Assembly: GCF_000165425.1 (NCBI RefSeq)
Contig: NW_001799625.1
Coordinates: 62,001-126,000, forward strand
Length of the DNA stretch: 64,000 nucleotides
From: Paramecium tetraurelia
Taxonomy: Eukaryota > Ciliophora > Oligohymenophorea > Peniculida > Parameciidae
Direction: 5' to 3'
Of the stretch, positions 17,836 through 29,125 are shown in pieces. Numbering within the stretch: position 1 is the first letter of the stretch; every line of letters starts with the position of its first letter. The notes beneath the pieces are model-generated. The model did not search any database and had not been told where the DNA came from. It saw only the letters and a list, made by a program, of their open reading frames with translations. Position numbers and translations under genes: made by a program.

Positions 17836-18137
17836 TAATAATTCAAAATGATCATTAATTTCTCTTTGGCTTTTTCCAATAATGGGTGAGTGTCATTGTT
17901 AAATGCATCCAACACAAGAATATCTTATTCCAACTAATGTTTTGAGAATCGTAAATATTCAAGGCTATTTTCAGGGAGTAGAAGAACTATATAAATTAAC
18001 CTAATAATTTAGTAGTGTTCTTGTGGAACTGAATGGTTCCTTACAAACCTCTATGTAAACTGATTTGCTCTCTCGAAAAGCATATTAATAATGAGACTAA
18101 CATTTTGTTCTAAATTATTTATGGTCTTTGTTCTCAT
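17832..18137 (-). CDS. Small unknown protein, ORF A (101 aa)
   Basis: Open frame from ATG 18137 to TGA 17832 with no intron. It reads MRTKTINNLEQNVSLIINML and continues with helical, charged sequence to HPLLEKAKEKLMIILNYQ. No TM helix or known domain is seen. It is followed with a 4-nt overlap by ORF B in another frame; no GT...AG interval of 18-35 nt joins them. It may be the N-terminal part of a single gene with ORF B that carries a one-base change. It shares the 101-bp upstream gap with the GPR180-like gene, which runs the other way. Confidence 0.5.
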
Positions 18138-18238
18138 TTTTTAATATTGAGTCACGCACCCAATAATTTATTTGCATTAAACCTATTAATTAAAGAATTA
18201 TTATCAAATGAATTCTTTCATAAAAATTAATAAATTTT

Positions 18239-19569
18239 ATGATTAAATACTTGTTTGTTTTAATATTACTTTATTTGACTTAAGCCAAGAGAATCAAGCA
18301 AAGCTATGTCATTAAATAGCTGAAAGATTGGCATTACATCTCTAAATTCGGAGCTGAAACAGGCGAAGTCTTCTATTCACTGACGTATCAAGAATTACTA
18401 AATATTAGCTTCCGCATCATTAATGCTGAAGAAAATGATGAGCGAACGATTCCGATCTCGTATGAGTTATATTTAGATGAGGAATGGCAAAATGCTATTG
18501 AGAAGAGTGAATGTGATGTAAAGATTAATTCTTATAAAATCAGAGAAATGGTGTTGCAAGGAGAAAGGAGACCATTTGGGTTTCTGTTTAAAATGGATTT
18601 GAATTCAAAGGAAGTCTAACAGCAAAAGTTAGAGCACATTTGTGGTATTTTGCATTTAGTGATTGTGAAAAATAATTAAGAAATTCATTTCCAGTTGAAA
18701 ATAAAGTTAAGTTAGAAGTGGAATTACACATAACAAATGTTGGTGGCACTGAATTTACATTAGAATAGTTTGGAATTTTGCAAATTATAGGTGTAATAGC
18801 CTTGATTGATGTAATAATGCTTATTTATAACGGGATTCAAATTCTAGAAAAATAAAGAAAGTATGAAGAATTTAGTTTGCCATTGTTTTTATTGGTTATT
18901 ACTTTATTATTGGAAACATTTTCATATTGTTTTTTAACCATTCATTTATGGATATATAGTGAGAATGGTGCTGGATCATTATTATTATAAGTGTTGTCTG
19001 TTATTTTTTAAGTGGCATCTCAATTTTCATTGACAATGATTTTAGTCATGTTGTCATGGGGATGGTAAATCAACTTTAGTAAATTCGATAATTTTGAATT
19101 ATTTTTACCAATTTCAATCTTAATAGGGTTCTTCCAAATTACAATTGTTGGAGTCAGTTTCATTGATTATGATTCATATTTTAAGGATCACTCATACGAA
19201 GGCTGGGTTGGATGGTTGGCTGCTCTGATTTACATAGGGGAACTCATTTATTTTACGAATGGCTTAGTTGACACTTACAACAAGTAGAATACAAAAATAT
19301 AATAATTTATTTTATTATTGGGTTTGTATGGTGGAGTGTATTTCATTAGTTTCCCAGTGTTGTAGACTGTAAATTTGGTATATATGATCATTAATATTCT
19401 TTAGTTTACAGCTAGGTATGTGAGATATAAAGTGATGGAAATCGGAACAATGTTATTCAGGACTTCTGCGATTTTGTTGCTTACTAGATTGTTTACTTCA
19501 AAAAAATCGATATTTGCTCAGATTTCAATAGAAAACAAGAGTTTCTTGGATAGGAATAAGGATGAGTGA
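18239..19569 (+). CDS. GPR180/TMEM145-like seven-TM membrane protein
   Basis: Predicted 434 aa with one intron (18518-18543). An N-terminal signal peptide (MIKYLFVLILLYLTQAK) is followed by an extracellular domain beginning LKDWHYISKFGAETGEVFYS, which matches the start of GPR180-type proteins (W..i.kFg...G). Then come about seven TM segments, with hallmark stretches SLTMILVMLSWGWQINF and ITIVGVSFIDYDSYF. These resemble the GPR180/TMEM145 transmembrane domain (PF10192). Family members sit in secretory or plasma membranes; ligand and signalling are unknown. The TM region from residue 175 to the end has no intron. The head-to-head neighbour is small ORF A. Confidence 0.82.
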
Positions 19570-19616
19570 GAGTAATGTATATCTGTTTATTTATTAATTT
19601 TATTAATTTTGTAAAG

Positions 19617-21591
19617 ATGAGTAAAGAGAAAAAGATTGAGGCATCCATGTTAACATTTTTTGTATAGGAATTGAACTAGAACTTTTGGGAACAGACCTAA
19701 ACAACTGAATTAGATGTAATGATTTTCATAACTTTAAGTCGTAAGAATTCTTGATTGAACATGAATTTGTTAGAGAGGCCATGAAGGAAGTGAAAGTCAA
19801 ACATACCTTGCTTGTGTTGGGAGAGGAGTATTTGTATAAGATCTCTCCGAAATAAAATTTGAAGCGAGTTCCCTTAAATATATTGCATTTCGATACGATC
19901 CCAAAATTACCAGGAAGATCATATTTTGCAACTCAATTCTGAAAATTAATTATAAGGATTCAAATTAACGTATGCAAGCAAGATACTTCAAGTTTTTACA
20001 TCAAATTCTGTTGTTTATTTGTAATGGTAAGCCATTTTAAAACGTAAATGTCTACTCTCTTCCTTCCATGAAACATATCACGTTGAGAAAATGATAGGCA
20101 AGGGCAGTTTTGCTAAGGTATATTTGGCCACTTCAAATGGATAATCATATGCTATTAAAGCATTTAGTAAGCAATTCATAAATGAATAACCGAAGGTACA
20201 CTCTGATTTTTAAAGTAGGGTAGGGAAAGTCTCCTTAATGAGATGTAAGTGATGAGAGCCATAAAACATCCCAATATTGTGTAATTGGTGGAAGTGCATG
20301 AAACGCAAAATTCGATATATTTTGTTTTAGATTTAGTTGTTGGAGGGGAATTGCTCTAGAGAGTGAAAGAGAAAGGTAAATACATGTGATTATCTAAGGA
20401 CTACTGAAATCTGATGATCTAATTAAAATTGCATTTAATTTACTCAGTGCCCTAGATCATTTACACCAAAAGAAAATATTCCATCGAGATTTGAAACCCG
20501 AGAATCTCCTTTTTAAATCGAAAGATGACAATTACAATATCATGATCGCAGACTTTGGTTTGGCAGCCTTCTCTGATCAGGAATTAATATTTAAGAGGTG
20601 TGGAACTCCAGGTTTTGTTGCTCCTGAAATTCTACTTTATATTGACGGAGGACCAATTTATGATACCAAGTGTGACATTTTCAGTGCTGGTGTAATCCTG
20701 TACATATTAATTGTATAATCTATCAAATTAATAATTAGACTGGTAAACAACCATTTCCTGGCCAAGATCAAAAGGCCATTTTAAAGGCTAATAAGGCTTG
20801 TTAGGTAGATTTCGGATTGCCAGCCTTTTTGAAGACTCCAATTGAATTTTAGGATTTAGTAAAAAAGATGTTGTCAAGCAAAATCAGTGATAGGCCAACT
20901 GCATAAGATGTAAGTATTGTTATGTATTCTATCAAGTGCTTAAAACACAAGTTTTTTGCTAAAATATCTTAACAATTAAAGCAAGATTAATAAGATTTGG
21001 AAGAATAATAACAATATGTAATGAACAATCTAGCCAATTATGACATAGAATATACAATTGGGTTAAAGAACAATACTTAGAAGTAAAATATAATTAAATT
21101 AGTTCGGAGGATTTAGTAGGATCACAGTAATTACAATGGCGAAAACCAGCTTATAATGGTAATGTTTAGACTGTGGAAACCTTAACTAACTGTTCCACAG
21201 TTTCGATCAAATAAATTGATGCTTAATCTTCATCTTAGTTCTAATAACAAAAATAACCTCAATAATCTAAATTCAGTATTTTCAGTGCTAAATTATCAAG
21301 ACAAAATAGCTTTGATGGAGGAACTGGTATTATATATAGATCTACGTAGATATGTTCAAAGATTGTGCATCTCCAGGTAGAAGTAAGATTTCAAAAGAGA
21401 AGGATTTACATAAGATTGCATTGAAGAACTCTTTTCGATTTTGTTAAAAGCCATAATTGTAGGTGGAAGATAATCAAATCAATTAAGAACAATCAGAAGT
21501 AAGTGAATTGATCAAAAGACACAATTCTAGTGAATTGATAAAAATGAATCGTACTGATCATGAAATTTAATCTCCTAAAAAAATCGAATGA
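19617..21591 (+). CDS. PH-domain Ser/Thr protein kinase (CAMK/AGC-like)
   Basis: About 587-592 aa; introns 19716-19738, 20196-20218, 20376-20398, 20713-20738, 20910-20936, 21083-21102, 21327-21349. The N-terminal PH domain starts LLVLGEEYLYKISPK and ends GFKLTYASKILQVF with VVYLQWQAILK. The kinase domain has GKGSFAKVYLA, YAIKAF, HRDLKPENLLF, ADFGLAAF, GTPGFVAPE and DIFSAGVILYIL; all key residues are present. The C-terminal tail is Gln/Ser-rich. The PH domain suggests recruitment by phosphoinositides. Oddity: between about 19860 and 19908 the frame must change by one. Candidates are a 46-nt GT...AG interval (19863-19908), longer than any other intron here, or a 31-nt one (19829-19859) that removes conserved PH residues. 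Confidence 0.85.
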
Positions 21592-21625
21592 TATAAAATT
21601 ATAAAAACTTATTTAATATTTAAAT

Positions 21626-23069
21626 TCAATAATCTTACATTATATTTTATCTATCCTTTAAGTTTATTTACCCTTTTCCTTTCTCCTTCATTTCCTTTGC
21701 AGTTTTGATCCTCTACTTCACCTCCGCCACAGCTTTCTTCATTCCATTCTCCTCAAAGGTTTTCAAACTCTTCTAAAAATAGCTCAAAGCATCTCGGAAT
21801 TCCTAGACTATGAACAATATTGTGCCTTTGTTAATTTAAATTGATAAATATACCAATAATCTTTTAAGTCTTAGCTACTTACACACTGCCTTCTCCATAT
21901 ACTTTAACTTCTAAATCTTCAGTTTCGTATAGTTCCCCAAGTGCTTCTTAATGTCTCTACTCCTGTAATTAAATTATGGCAATTTATCGTTTGATCTTAA
22001 TGACCTTCTTATCTTAAGCGGTGTATAACTCAATATAGATTTATTTCACTTTCTATAGGCAAGCAATTTGTTCATCAGCCTATTTTAATTTTTCAAAATA
22101 AGTTGATAATTATTAATAAAGTTCTGCAACATATTCAGTTTTATGATAATTAATCTCTACTAACATATCGATGGCACTTGTTTGGCATTGAATTGCATCC
22201 TTCCAATTCTCCTGGCAAGCAAATATCTTGGCTTTCTCAATATAAGAAATAGCGCTCTATTCTGACTTATAACCATATTTGGCTTCTGTAATAGCAAATA
22301 CTTTAGTAATGCATTCTTCACTAGCATCGTAGTCTTTCATCTTTCTATACATTATTAATGATGGATAATTTACGTGTGACAATTAGACATCAAAGTCAAT
22401 GTTTAAATTGAATGTTCAGTTTCGTCTCCATAAATCTAACATTGGGTTTCGTAAGCCTTTTTCAATAAATCCAAGGACTCTTCATAACTATTGATCTCTA
22501 GATAACACTTTCCAAGTAATGTGAGTATAATTGAATTGAAACTCTTGCTTTCTTATTCTTCATTATATAATTTTGCGTTTTTCTTCAAGGCCAATGTTAG
22601 ATGATCGATAGCTTACTCGTAACATTTATAATTTAGATATGCTTCACCTATATTAGTATGTGCTTTCACCAATTTAAATTACCCTTTGCCATGTGTGAAT
22701 ACCAAAATCTTTGATATAATAAGATTATAATTAATACCTTGGCCAATGCCAATTAGTGCATTCTGATGTTCAATATTTACTCTTCACTCTTATCTTTGGC
22801 GTACTCATCTAGCATCTTCATCTTTTCTTCCAAATCCTCAGATATCTTATCTTAAATTTATTTTTGTTGGTCTGGTTGGTAATTACCATAATTCTTGTCT
22901 TGTTAGTATTTTTCTTTTTATGCTACACAATTATCACAAATATTTATCTACAGTTATCAAATTGATTAGATTCCATCTAATCGTCTTGATTAAATTAATC
23001 ATAATCCTCTTCGTTTTGGTCTTAATCATCCTAGAAATTCCCATCATCATCGTCGTACCCTTCTTGCAT
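21626..23069 (-). CDS. TPR repeat protein
   Basis: Predicted 442 aa, introns 22923-22951, 22709-22737, 22345-22373, 21826-21853. The acidic N-terminus (MQEGYDDDDGNFQDDQ) precedes helical tetratricopeptide repeats from about residue 110 to the end. Examples are GEAYLNYKCYEQAIDHLTLA, LGKCYLEINSYEESLDLLKK and AISYIEKAKIFACQENWKDA. The repeats resemble kinesin-light-chain type TPRs (42-residue units, A..IY). Likely a protein-protein adaptor; the partner is not evident. The C-terminus is basic. It is convergent with the PH kinase, with 34 bp between the two stop codons. Confidence 0.85.
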
Positions 23070-23125
23070 GTTTCTGTTATATCTCTTATATATTAAATAT
23101 AATAATTTAAATTAAACTAAAACTC

Positions 23126-23342
23126 TCATGGTGTTATATTCTACAACATACTGGATTACTTAACTATCTCTATCCCAATCTCCCCTTTGACTACTTTGCC
23201 ATCACTCATCGTCCTTTCTTAGTTCATATTTTTGTTATTTACTTTTGATTTATGATATTTTATTAGCCTCATTAATATTAACAACATTTATCTTATTTTT
23301 GGCAATCAAACCCTAAAATTTCTGATAGGTATTTTTACACAT
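23126..23342 (-). CDS. Small unknown protein, 63 aa
   Basis: Reads MCKNTYQKFQGLIAKNKI, continues to ISQIKK, then after a 25-nt intron (23218-23242) RTMSDGKVVKGEIGIEIVKQ and ends SSMLQNITP before TGA. Removing the intron joins two coding-like exons in frame. The minus strand is purine-rich here, as in other minus genes. No domain, TM or signal is seen. It lies directly upstream of the TPR gene on the same strand; a non-coding leader of that gene is the alternative. Its start is 45 bp from the start of the next gene on the + strand. Confidence 0.5.
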
Positions 23343-23387
23343 AATGAATAAACCTTTAAATCTTGCTTTAACAATATATTAATAAAT

Positions 23388-23732
23388 ATGATGTAAAATT
23401 TTAGAAATATTATCAATGTACCATCTTAGATAGTTGAAATTACCAAAATCTCTAAAACGAAAGGAGATGTGGAAGAAATGATTTCACCAGAATCTGATCA
23501 AGAAGTCTTATCTTGCTCTACTCCTCAAAGCAATTATATGTAAGGAGAGCATGACTCCAAGACCAAAAGAAAGAAGAAACACATTAGATTTAGCTTCTAA
23601 AATCAAGTTTGTAGTTGCTAGTTAAATTCAAATCGAAATTCCCCTACCGATTCACCTCGTTTGAATTCACCATCAATTCAATCTATTCTCAAGCCTCAAA
23701 GCCTATCAATGTTTTGTTAAAAAAAGAAGTGA
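23388..23732 (+). CDS. Unknown Ser-rich basic protein, 114 aa
   Basis: Starts with two Met codons (23388 and 23391) and is one open frame to TGA. It shows an acidic patch (SPESDQEVLSCSTPQS), a Lys/Arg cluster (KTKRKKKHIRFSF) and Ser/Pro repeats (NSPTDSPRLNSPSIQS) before a KKK end. The HIRFSF and SP pairs look like phosphorylation or docking sites in a disordered regulator. No domain is recognised. A further exon past the TGA cannot be excluded, because coding-like sequence continues to about 23800 in another frame. Confidence 0.5.
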
Positions 23733-24795
23733 ATCTGAATTATTTATGTTTTGAGAAATCTTGGTTAAAAAATAAATCTCTAATTATGTTCACACGAAAA
23801 TAAAAAAACCCAGAATTGTCCACTATATTTATAAACCGACCAGAATCAACCCTTTGCCATGCTTTTTCACAGGCAAAACTCAGTGTGTTTTCTATGCTAA
23901 AAGAAAATTATTATAATTAAAATGTTAATTTAAAATAAAATAATCTTCTTCAATTAAGTTGATCATATTTGTATAATTTCTAATTTTGATATTTCAACTA
24001 TCTCTATCAATTAAAATTAGGCATATCGGGCAAATTTGACTTTGCTAGTCATTTTAACAACTTGGATGATATTTCTAGTCCATAAACGTTTACAAATTCA
24101 CAATTACACAATTATTTGAAATAGAAAACTATATTATTTAATTAATAGCCTTACATTTAATTTTAATGCCCATTATATTCAAGTTAAATTTAGAACAAAA
24201 AGATATTTGGTAATTTATCTTTTGTACTAAGAAAAAGAAAGTAAATGTTTGGCTATTCTGTTAATAATGCTTTCTAAGCAATAACAATTTATCTCTCTAT
24301 CTGTGTAATTGATTTTGAGCCTAAATTAATTGCAATTTTGATTGGAAGAATTCAAAACAAACATTGATATAATATGTGTATGTGCAATAGTTGTAATTTT
24401 AAATTCAAATAATAAATAGGTGCATATGGAAGCAAGTGAAACTGTCTAATTTCACAGGAACTTATTATATAAATTTTATCATTTATATATATAAATTATT
24501 GAATATAGATATGAAGAAATATTTATTATATTATAAATTATAAAACCAAGATAGTCAAATTAATACGATATACAAGAATAAGTCATTAATATTACAATAT
24601 GAGTGTAATTTAAAAATCTCAATTAAAAAAGTAATAAATTTGTATAAATTACTTAACAAGACTAATTAATAATAATATATAAAAATTAAGTATCCTTTAT
24701 CTTCATAATAAAATTCAAGAATGAATTAATTAAACCAGAGTTATCAACTTTAGATAGATAATAGTATAAATATCTAATGATACTTATTATAAAAA
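23733..24795. other. Long AT-rich intergenic region (1.06 kb)
   Basis: No supported gene. The sequence is AT-rich throughout, with TGA in all frames and many short TAA/ATT runs. A slightly GC-richer patch at about 23810-23900 follows the previous gene and may be its 3' end or an unassigned exon. Confidence 0.6.
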
Positions 24796-27700
24796 TCAAA
24801 AAAATTCTAAGTACATTTTCTTTTATAACTGATGTTATCTTGATTTGCCAAACAACTATTCCAAATTCGCAGTAGCATTAACAAAGATACTTCTTGGAGT
24901 AATATTAGAAAGTTTCTTCAATTCCAACATATTAGCATTTTGATTAGCAATATTAAATACCATAAGATCAACTTTATTCTTTTCAAGTACTTATTTCAAC
25001 TTTAAAAACTATTTCTCGGTCATTTTAACATTTACTAATAATAGGTTAGATAATTATTATTACTTTCAGTGAAAATACAAATATATTTATACCTAGTTCT
25101 AAAATCATTTGTTTATATTGGTTATTCTTTATCTGTGATATTGCAATGATCGATTTCGTTTCTAATAAATTTTAAATCATCGTCCTCGGGTTCAGAGTCT
25201 GACTCACTATTTAAATCATATTAACAATCCTCACTAAATAATGATAGTAATTAATCAGATACTTAAAATTTTCATTTTTGATCTTGTCATCTATGTTTTC
25301 TTCAATTAAACTTTACCTTTCATCCTCCTCTGCAACTGTTGGTAATTGCTTTTTTTGCTTTTCACTAAAATGTTTGCTTTTCTTCTTCTCATAGTCACTA
25401 TCAGTGATGGTAATCTTATGTTCAAAGAAATTCCTAACAGCATATTTTAGCGCTTCCGATATCTTTGATTTTCCTCCTGGAGCGGTGATAGCCATGAACA
25501 ATTGTTTAGTCAATAAATCTTTATAAGTCCCTTTAGGTTACAAAGGGAAAGCTTCATGAAGAGAATTATTGAACCCATACATTCCAATCAAATCTTGAGG
25601 TTGCAGTATATGGAAAATTTTGTTACAAATACTATGAGACAAATTAATCTGCTCTATCTTCATTTCTTTTGAATAATCAATCATGAATACGACCTCGTAG
25701 ATATTGATTGAAATTTGGTTTCTGAATTATTGGATGGGCAGAGGAGAAATATTAAACAGATTTACAATTTTCTCTAGAGCTGTTAAACAGAAATCACGTA
25801 CTTCAGGATCATAGTATTCCCCCATTTCAATGATTTAAGTTAAAATCTCAGCACCAGTTTTGAAGTTCCCTTCAATTAATTCGTATATGGCTTATAGTTG
25901 TGTGATCTTAGAGAGCAAGACTTCTTTGGGTACATTTTTGAACATGTCAACAAAGTTGTAATCCTATTCTGCTTGATTTTATTCTAAAGCAAAGTCCTCA
26001 TTTAGTTTGCTGTAGTAATCTAAGGCCTTCTTTTGAGATATTTTGAAATTACTCAAGTCTCCAATTTAGATATAACACAAGGCCTTTTTAACATGAAGAT
26101 TTAACAATCTAACAACATTGCTTTAAGTGAATTATTATTCCTTTTCTGCTATGGCTTCAAATTCATTAAATAATTTGAGAGTTTCTGGTATGAAAATTTC
26201 ATTCTGCATACAAATTGTGAACATGAATTATGCAAGTTGAAACTGTCTATTTAACAATTTTGCTTTGGCTAATTTTTTCTTCTTCATCAACTCTGTAATC
26301 TTTTCTTCTATCATTTACAATTCTGTCATTCCTCCTGTAGAGAATCTAGAATCTCCTCTTACCCTTTCTTCTTGATCTTGTCTATACTCCTCATCCTTGT
26401 ATCTTTCATCTTATTGTATAATGCTCTCCTTCAAGTCCAATCTCTAACTTATAATACTACTTTAATTATATGAGTGACTGCCTTGATTCCTGGCTCTGTT
26501 TATAGATACATTTGGAGATAGTTAGGCAGATAGATGTGGTGAATTCTCAAATTCTACTGAATTAATTGGTAACATAAGTTATCTACTTTCTGCAAATGAA
26601 ATTCTCTTCTTGTAGATTGGAGTTTGGATAGAATTGGTTTGAATTTAGGTGATTTTATTTTGTGTGCCAGTGTTGAATAATGCAACGTGAGGTAGATTGG
26701 TTTTTTATAATAATAGAGTTGTAGATTAATTTCTAATATGCTATCCTTTTGGTTTATTGACAAGAGATTGTGAGTTTTATTTTAATTAACTGTTTACCCT
26801 TTTGTTTTTGCTATCCCCCTTCTTTACTTGCACGCTTATCCAATTGATTTTCATTTATTCCTTAAATCTTTAGGCCAATCCTTTCAATCTTAATTTGAAA
26901 TTTTGATACAGATTTGGTTCTTACAATGCTGCCTGCATACTTAAACACCATTTTTTAAGTTCCTTGATTTCTATCAACTCTAATTTTGCTATATAGATGG
27001 CTTCTTCCATTTCATTTATGGCTTCAAATACTCTGCCTCCCTTCATATGCAAGATCCCAATATTATTGGCACATATTCCAACTGCACTCATGTTTCCTAT
27101 CTCTTTCTTGTAAAAGTCCTTTGCTCTACTTAATTCCATCAAAGCCAAGGCATCAGAATGTTTAAAATTAGAATACTTCTGATTGGAATATTTGATGGTT
27201 GTAACAAAAATGTTCATGGTTTGAAATAGGGATTTAATCTCAAAGGAATTGAAATAATCCTAATAATTAATCAATACTTCCTCCTGATCCATGTTTTAGA
27301 TGTCAATACCATTCATAAATTCAGTTAAAACATTGATTGGCTACTCAAATGATTAACCAATTCGAGCAGCTGTGAACCAAACAAATAGAAATATGACTAA
27401 TTTATATTGATGGACAATTACCAACTGATAGTGCAATGATGACAATCAAAACGATAATCTCCAACATCCTAACATTATTTAGTGAAGTGCCTTAATAGAG
27501 TTCTTGAATTAGGGTTTGTTCCTCAAAGTAATGAACCAAGATAAAGGAAGGCAACGTGAAATTGTTTTCATTTGGTTCTATATACACATATCTTCTCCCA
27601 TTTTCAGGAGCTGTAATAACAGACACTTTCTTTGTGGATTAGATATTAATCTTAAAAAATAGCAAATAAAACTTATTAGAACCAAACGAATATGTCAAGG

Positions 27701-28862
27701 ACGTTTAATTTAGAGTTGCATCCTTGACTAATTCTTTAGATTTATCCAATATCAGAGGTGCCATGTTTTCAATCAAGGAATTATAAGAAGATTAGCTGAA
27801 ATCTTTAGTTTTTACTATGTATTTAACAATAGATTCGGAAATAGCCATATTGCTCAAATCTTACGGGGCTAAGGTGGTGAATTAATCATTAATTATGGCA
27901 GTAAACAACTAATGTTCAACCTCCATCTAATTGCTATGCTATTGCTGATGTCTTATTGTCAACTCTTCGAGATATGAATTTGAAATCTTTGCAGTCAAGA
28001 AGCATTACTTCAAGCTATCTTACGAAATGGTTTGCGTTATCGTCAATTACGAGTTTTCTGAGAATTCATCCTTATCTGCATAAGACATTGAAAAGTTTAA
28101 AGTGGAGTCTAACTTAAATCTCTGAGTTGGTAGCCAATCAGCAGTATTAAAATGCTTCAACAAATTTTATTATTTTTTGGTGAATTATGGCATTCTCACA
28201 ACCAGAGAGTCTGTGCAATGAACCATCAAAGAAGTATAGGTGAGGGGATTCAATTTTGATTCATTTTCACTCTCTTAGGAAGTGAGATATTGGTCTTGAG
28301 ACGATGATCTTGTGTTGCTATAAATATATGATTATCCAATACTTTATGATGATATCTGATAGTATAAGCGATTAGGTAATCTTATTAATGAAAAAACTTA
28401 ACATAGGGTCTGTTTTGTGCAAGGATTCCAATTAGGCATAATTAGAATGACTCCAGGCCACGGTGTAGTACTCCTCTGTTTATTGGCCAGATGTAAATGA
28501 ATAAGGGGGTATTTATTTAGTATTCAAATTCCTAGATAATTTCAAGGGGATACCAGGATGAATAGTTTTAAAATTCACCAAAGCAATAATGCCTTAGATG
28601 GGCACTCACACCAAATATTTGATTAAAATAGGCTTAATATTGGATGTATATTTCCTATGATCCAAGTACTAATTACTTGTTATATGATGTTCATTTCTAT
28701 TTATAGCCCATTCAGATGTCTGTTTATGTGGAATTCTAAGAGGGAATCCTAAAAAGTCGGAATACTCACAAAACCAAGCAATCCAACTTGTAGCACTGCT
28801 AACATTAGAATCAAAATTATAGGTATCAATATAACAAGTAATATCTAATTTTTTAGTTCCAT
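24796..28862 (-). CDS. Receptor-like protein: TM, Cache-like ectodomain, TM, TPR, vWA
   Basis: Predicted 1304 aa, introns 28655-28676, 28532-28553, 28318-28342, 27397-27421, 25234-25262, 25035-25063. Residues about 7-30 form a first TM helix (LLVILIPIILILMLAVLQVG). About 31-435 is an ectodomain with Cache-like features (QTEEYYTVAWSHSNYAQLES). A second TM follows (IIVLIVIIALSVVIFLFVWF, about 440-460), then a HAMP-position linker and TPR-like helices (IGILHMKGGRVFEAINEMEE). About 1015-1230 is a vWA fold: EVVFMIDYSKEMK, DLIGMYGFNN, KSKISEALKYA, YKYICIFTE. The vWA metal site looks partial (DxSxE, not DxSxS). Likely a sensor with an outer ligand domain and an inner adhesion or scaffold domain. Ligand and partner are unknown. 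Confidence 0.82.
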
Positions 28863-29125
28863 AACTCTCTATTAAAAATTAATGTGATATAAAATAATGA
28901 AAATCAAGATATATAAAATTATGAAATTTATATACAATTCGATATGTCACGATAGACAAAAATATCAATTGCATTTGGGAATGTTCTTAAAATAGTAGGT
29001 TTAACGATTATTATCAGGACTATTAAATGGATAATTATCCTCCCAATGTAACGTCATGAAAATAATAACTATTACATAGCAATAATACAAAAGCGAAATC
29101 GAACAGTACAAATAAAAAAACTAAA

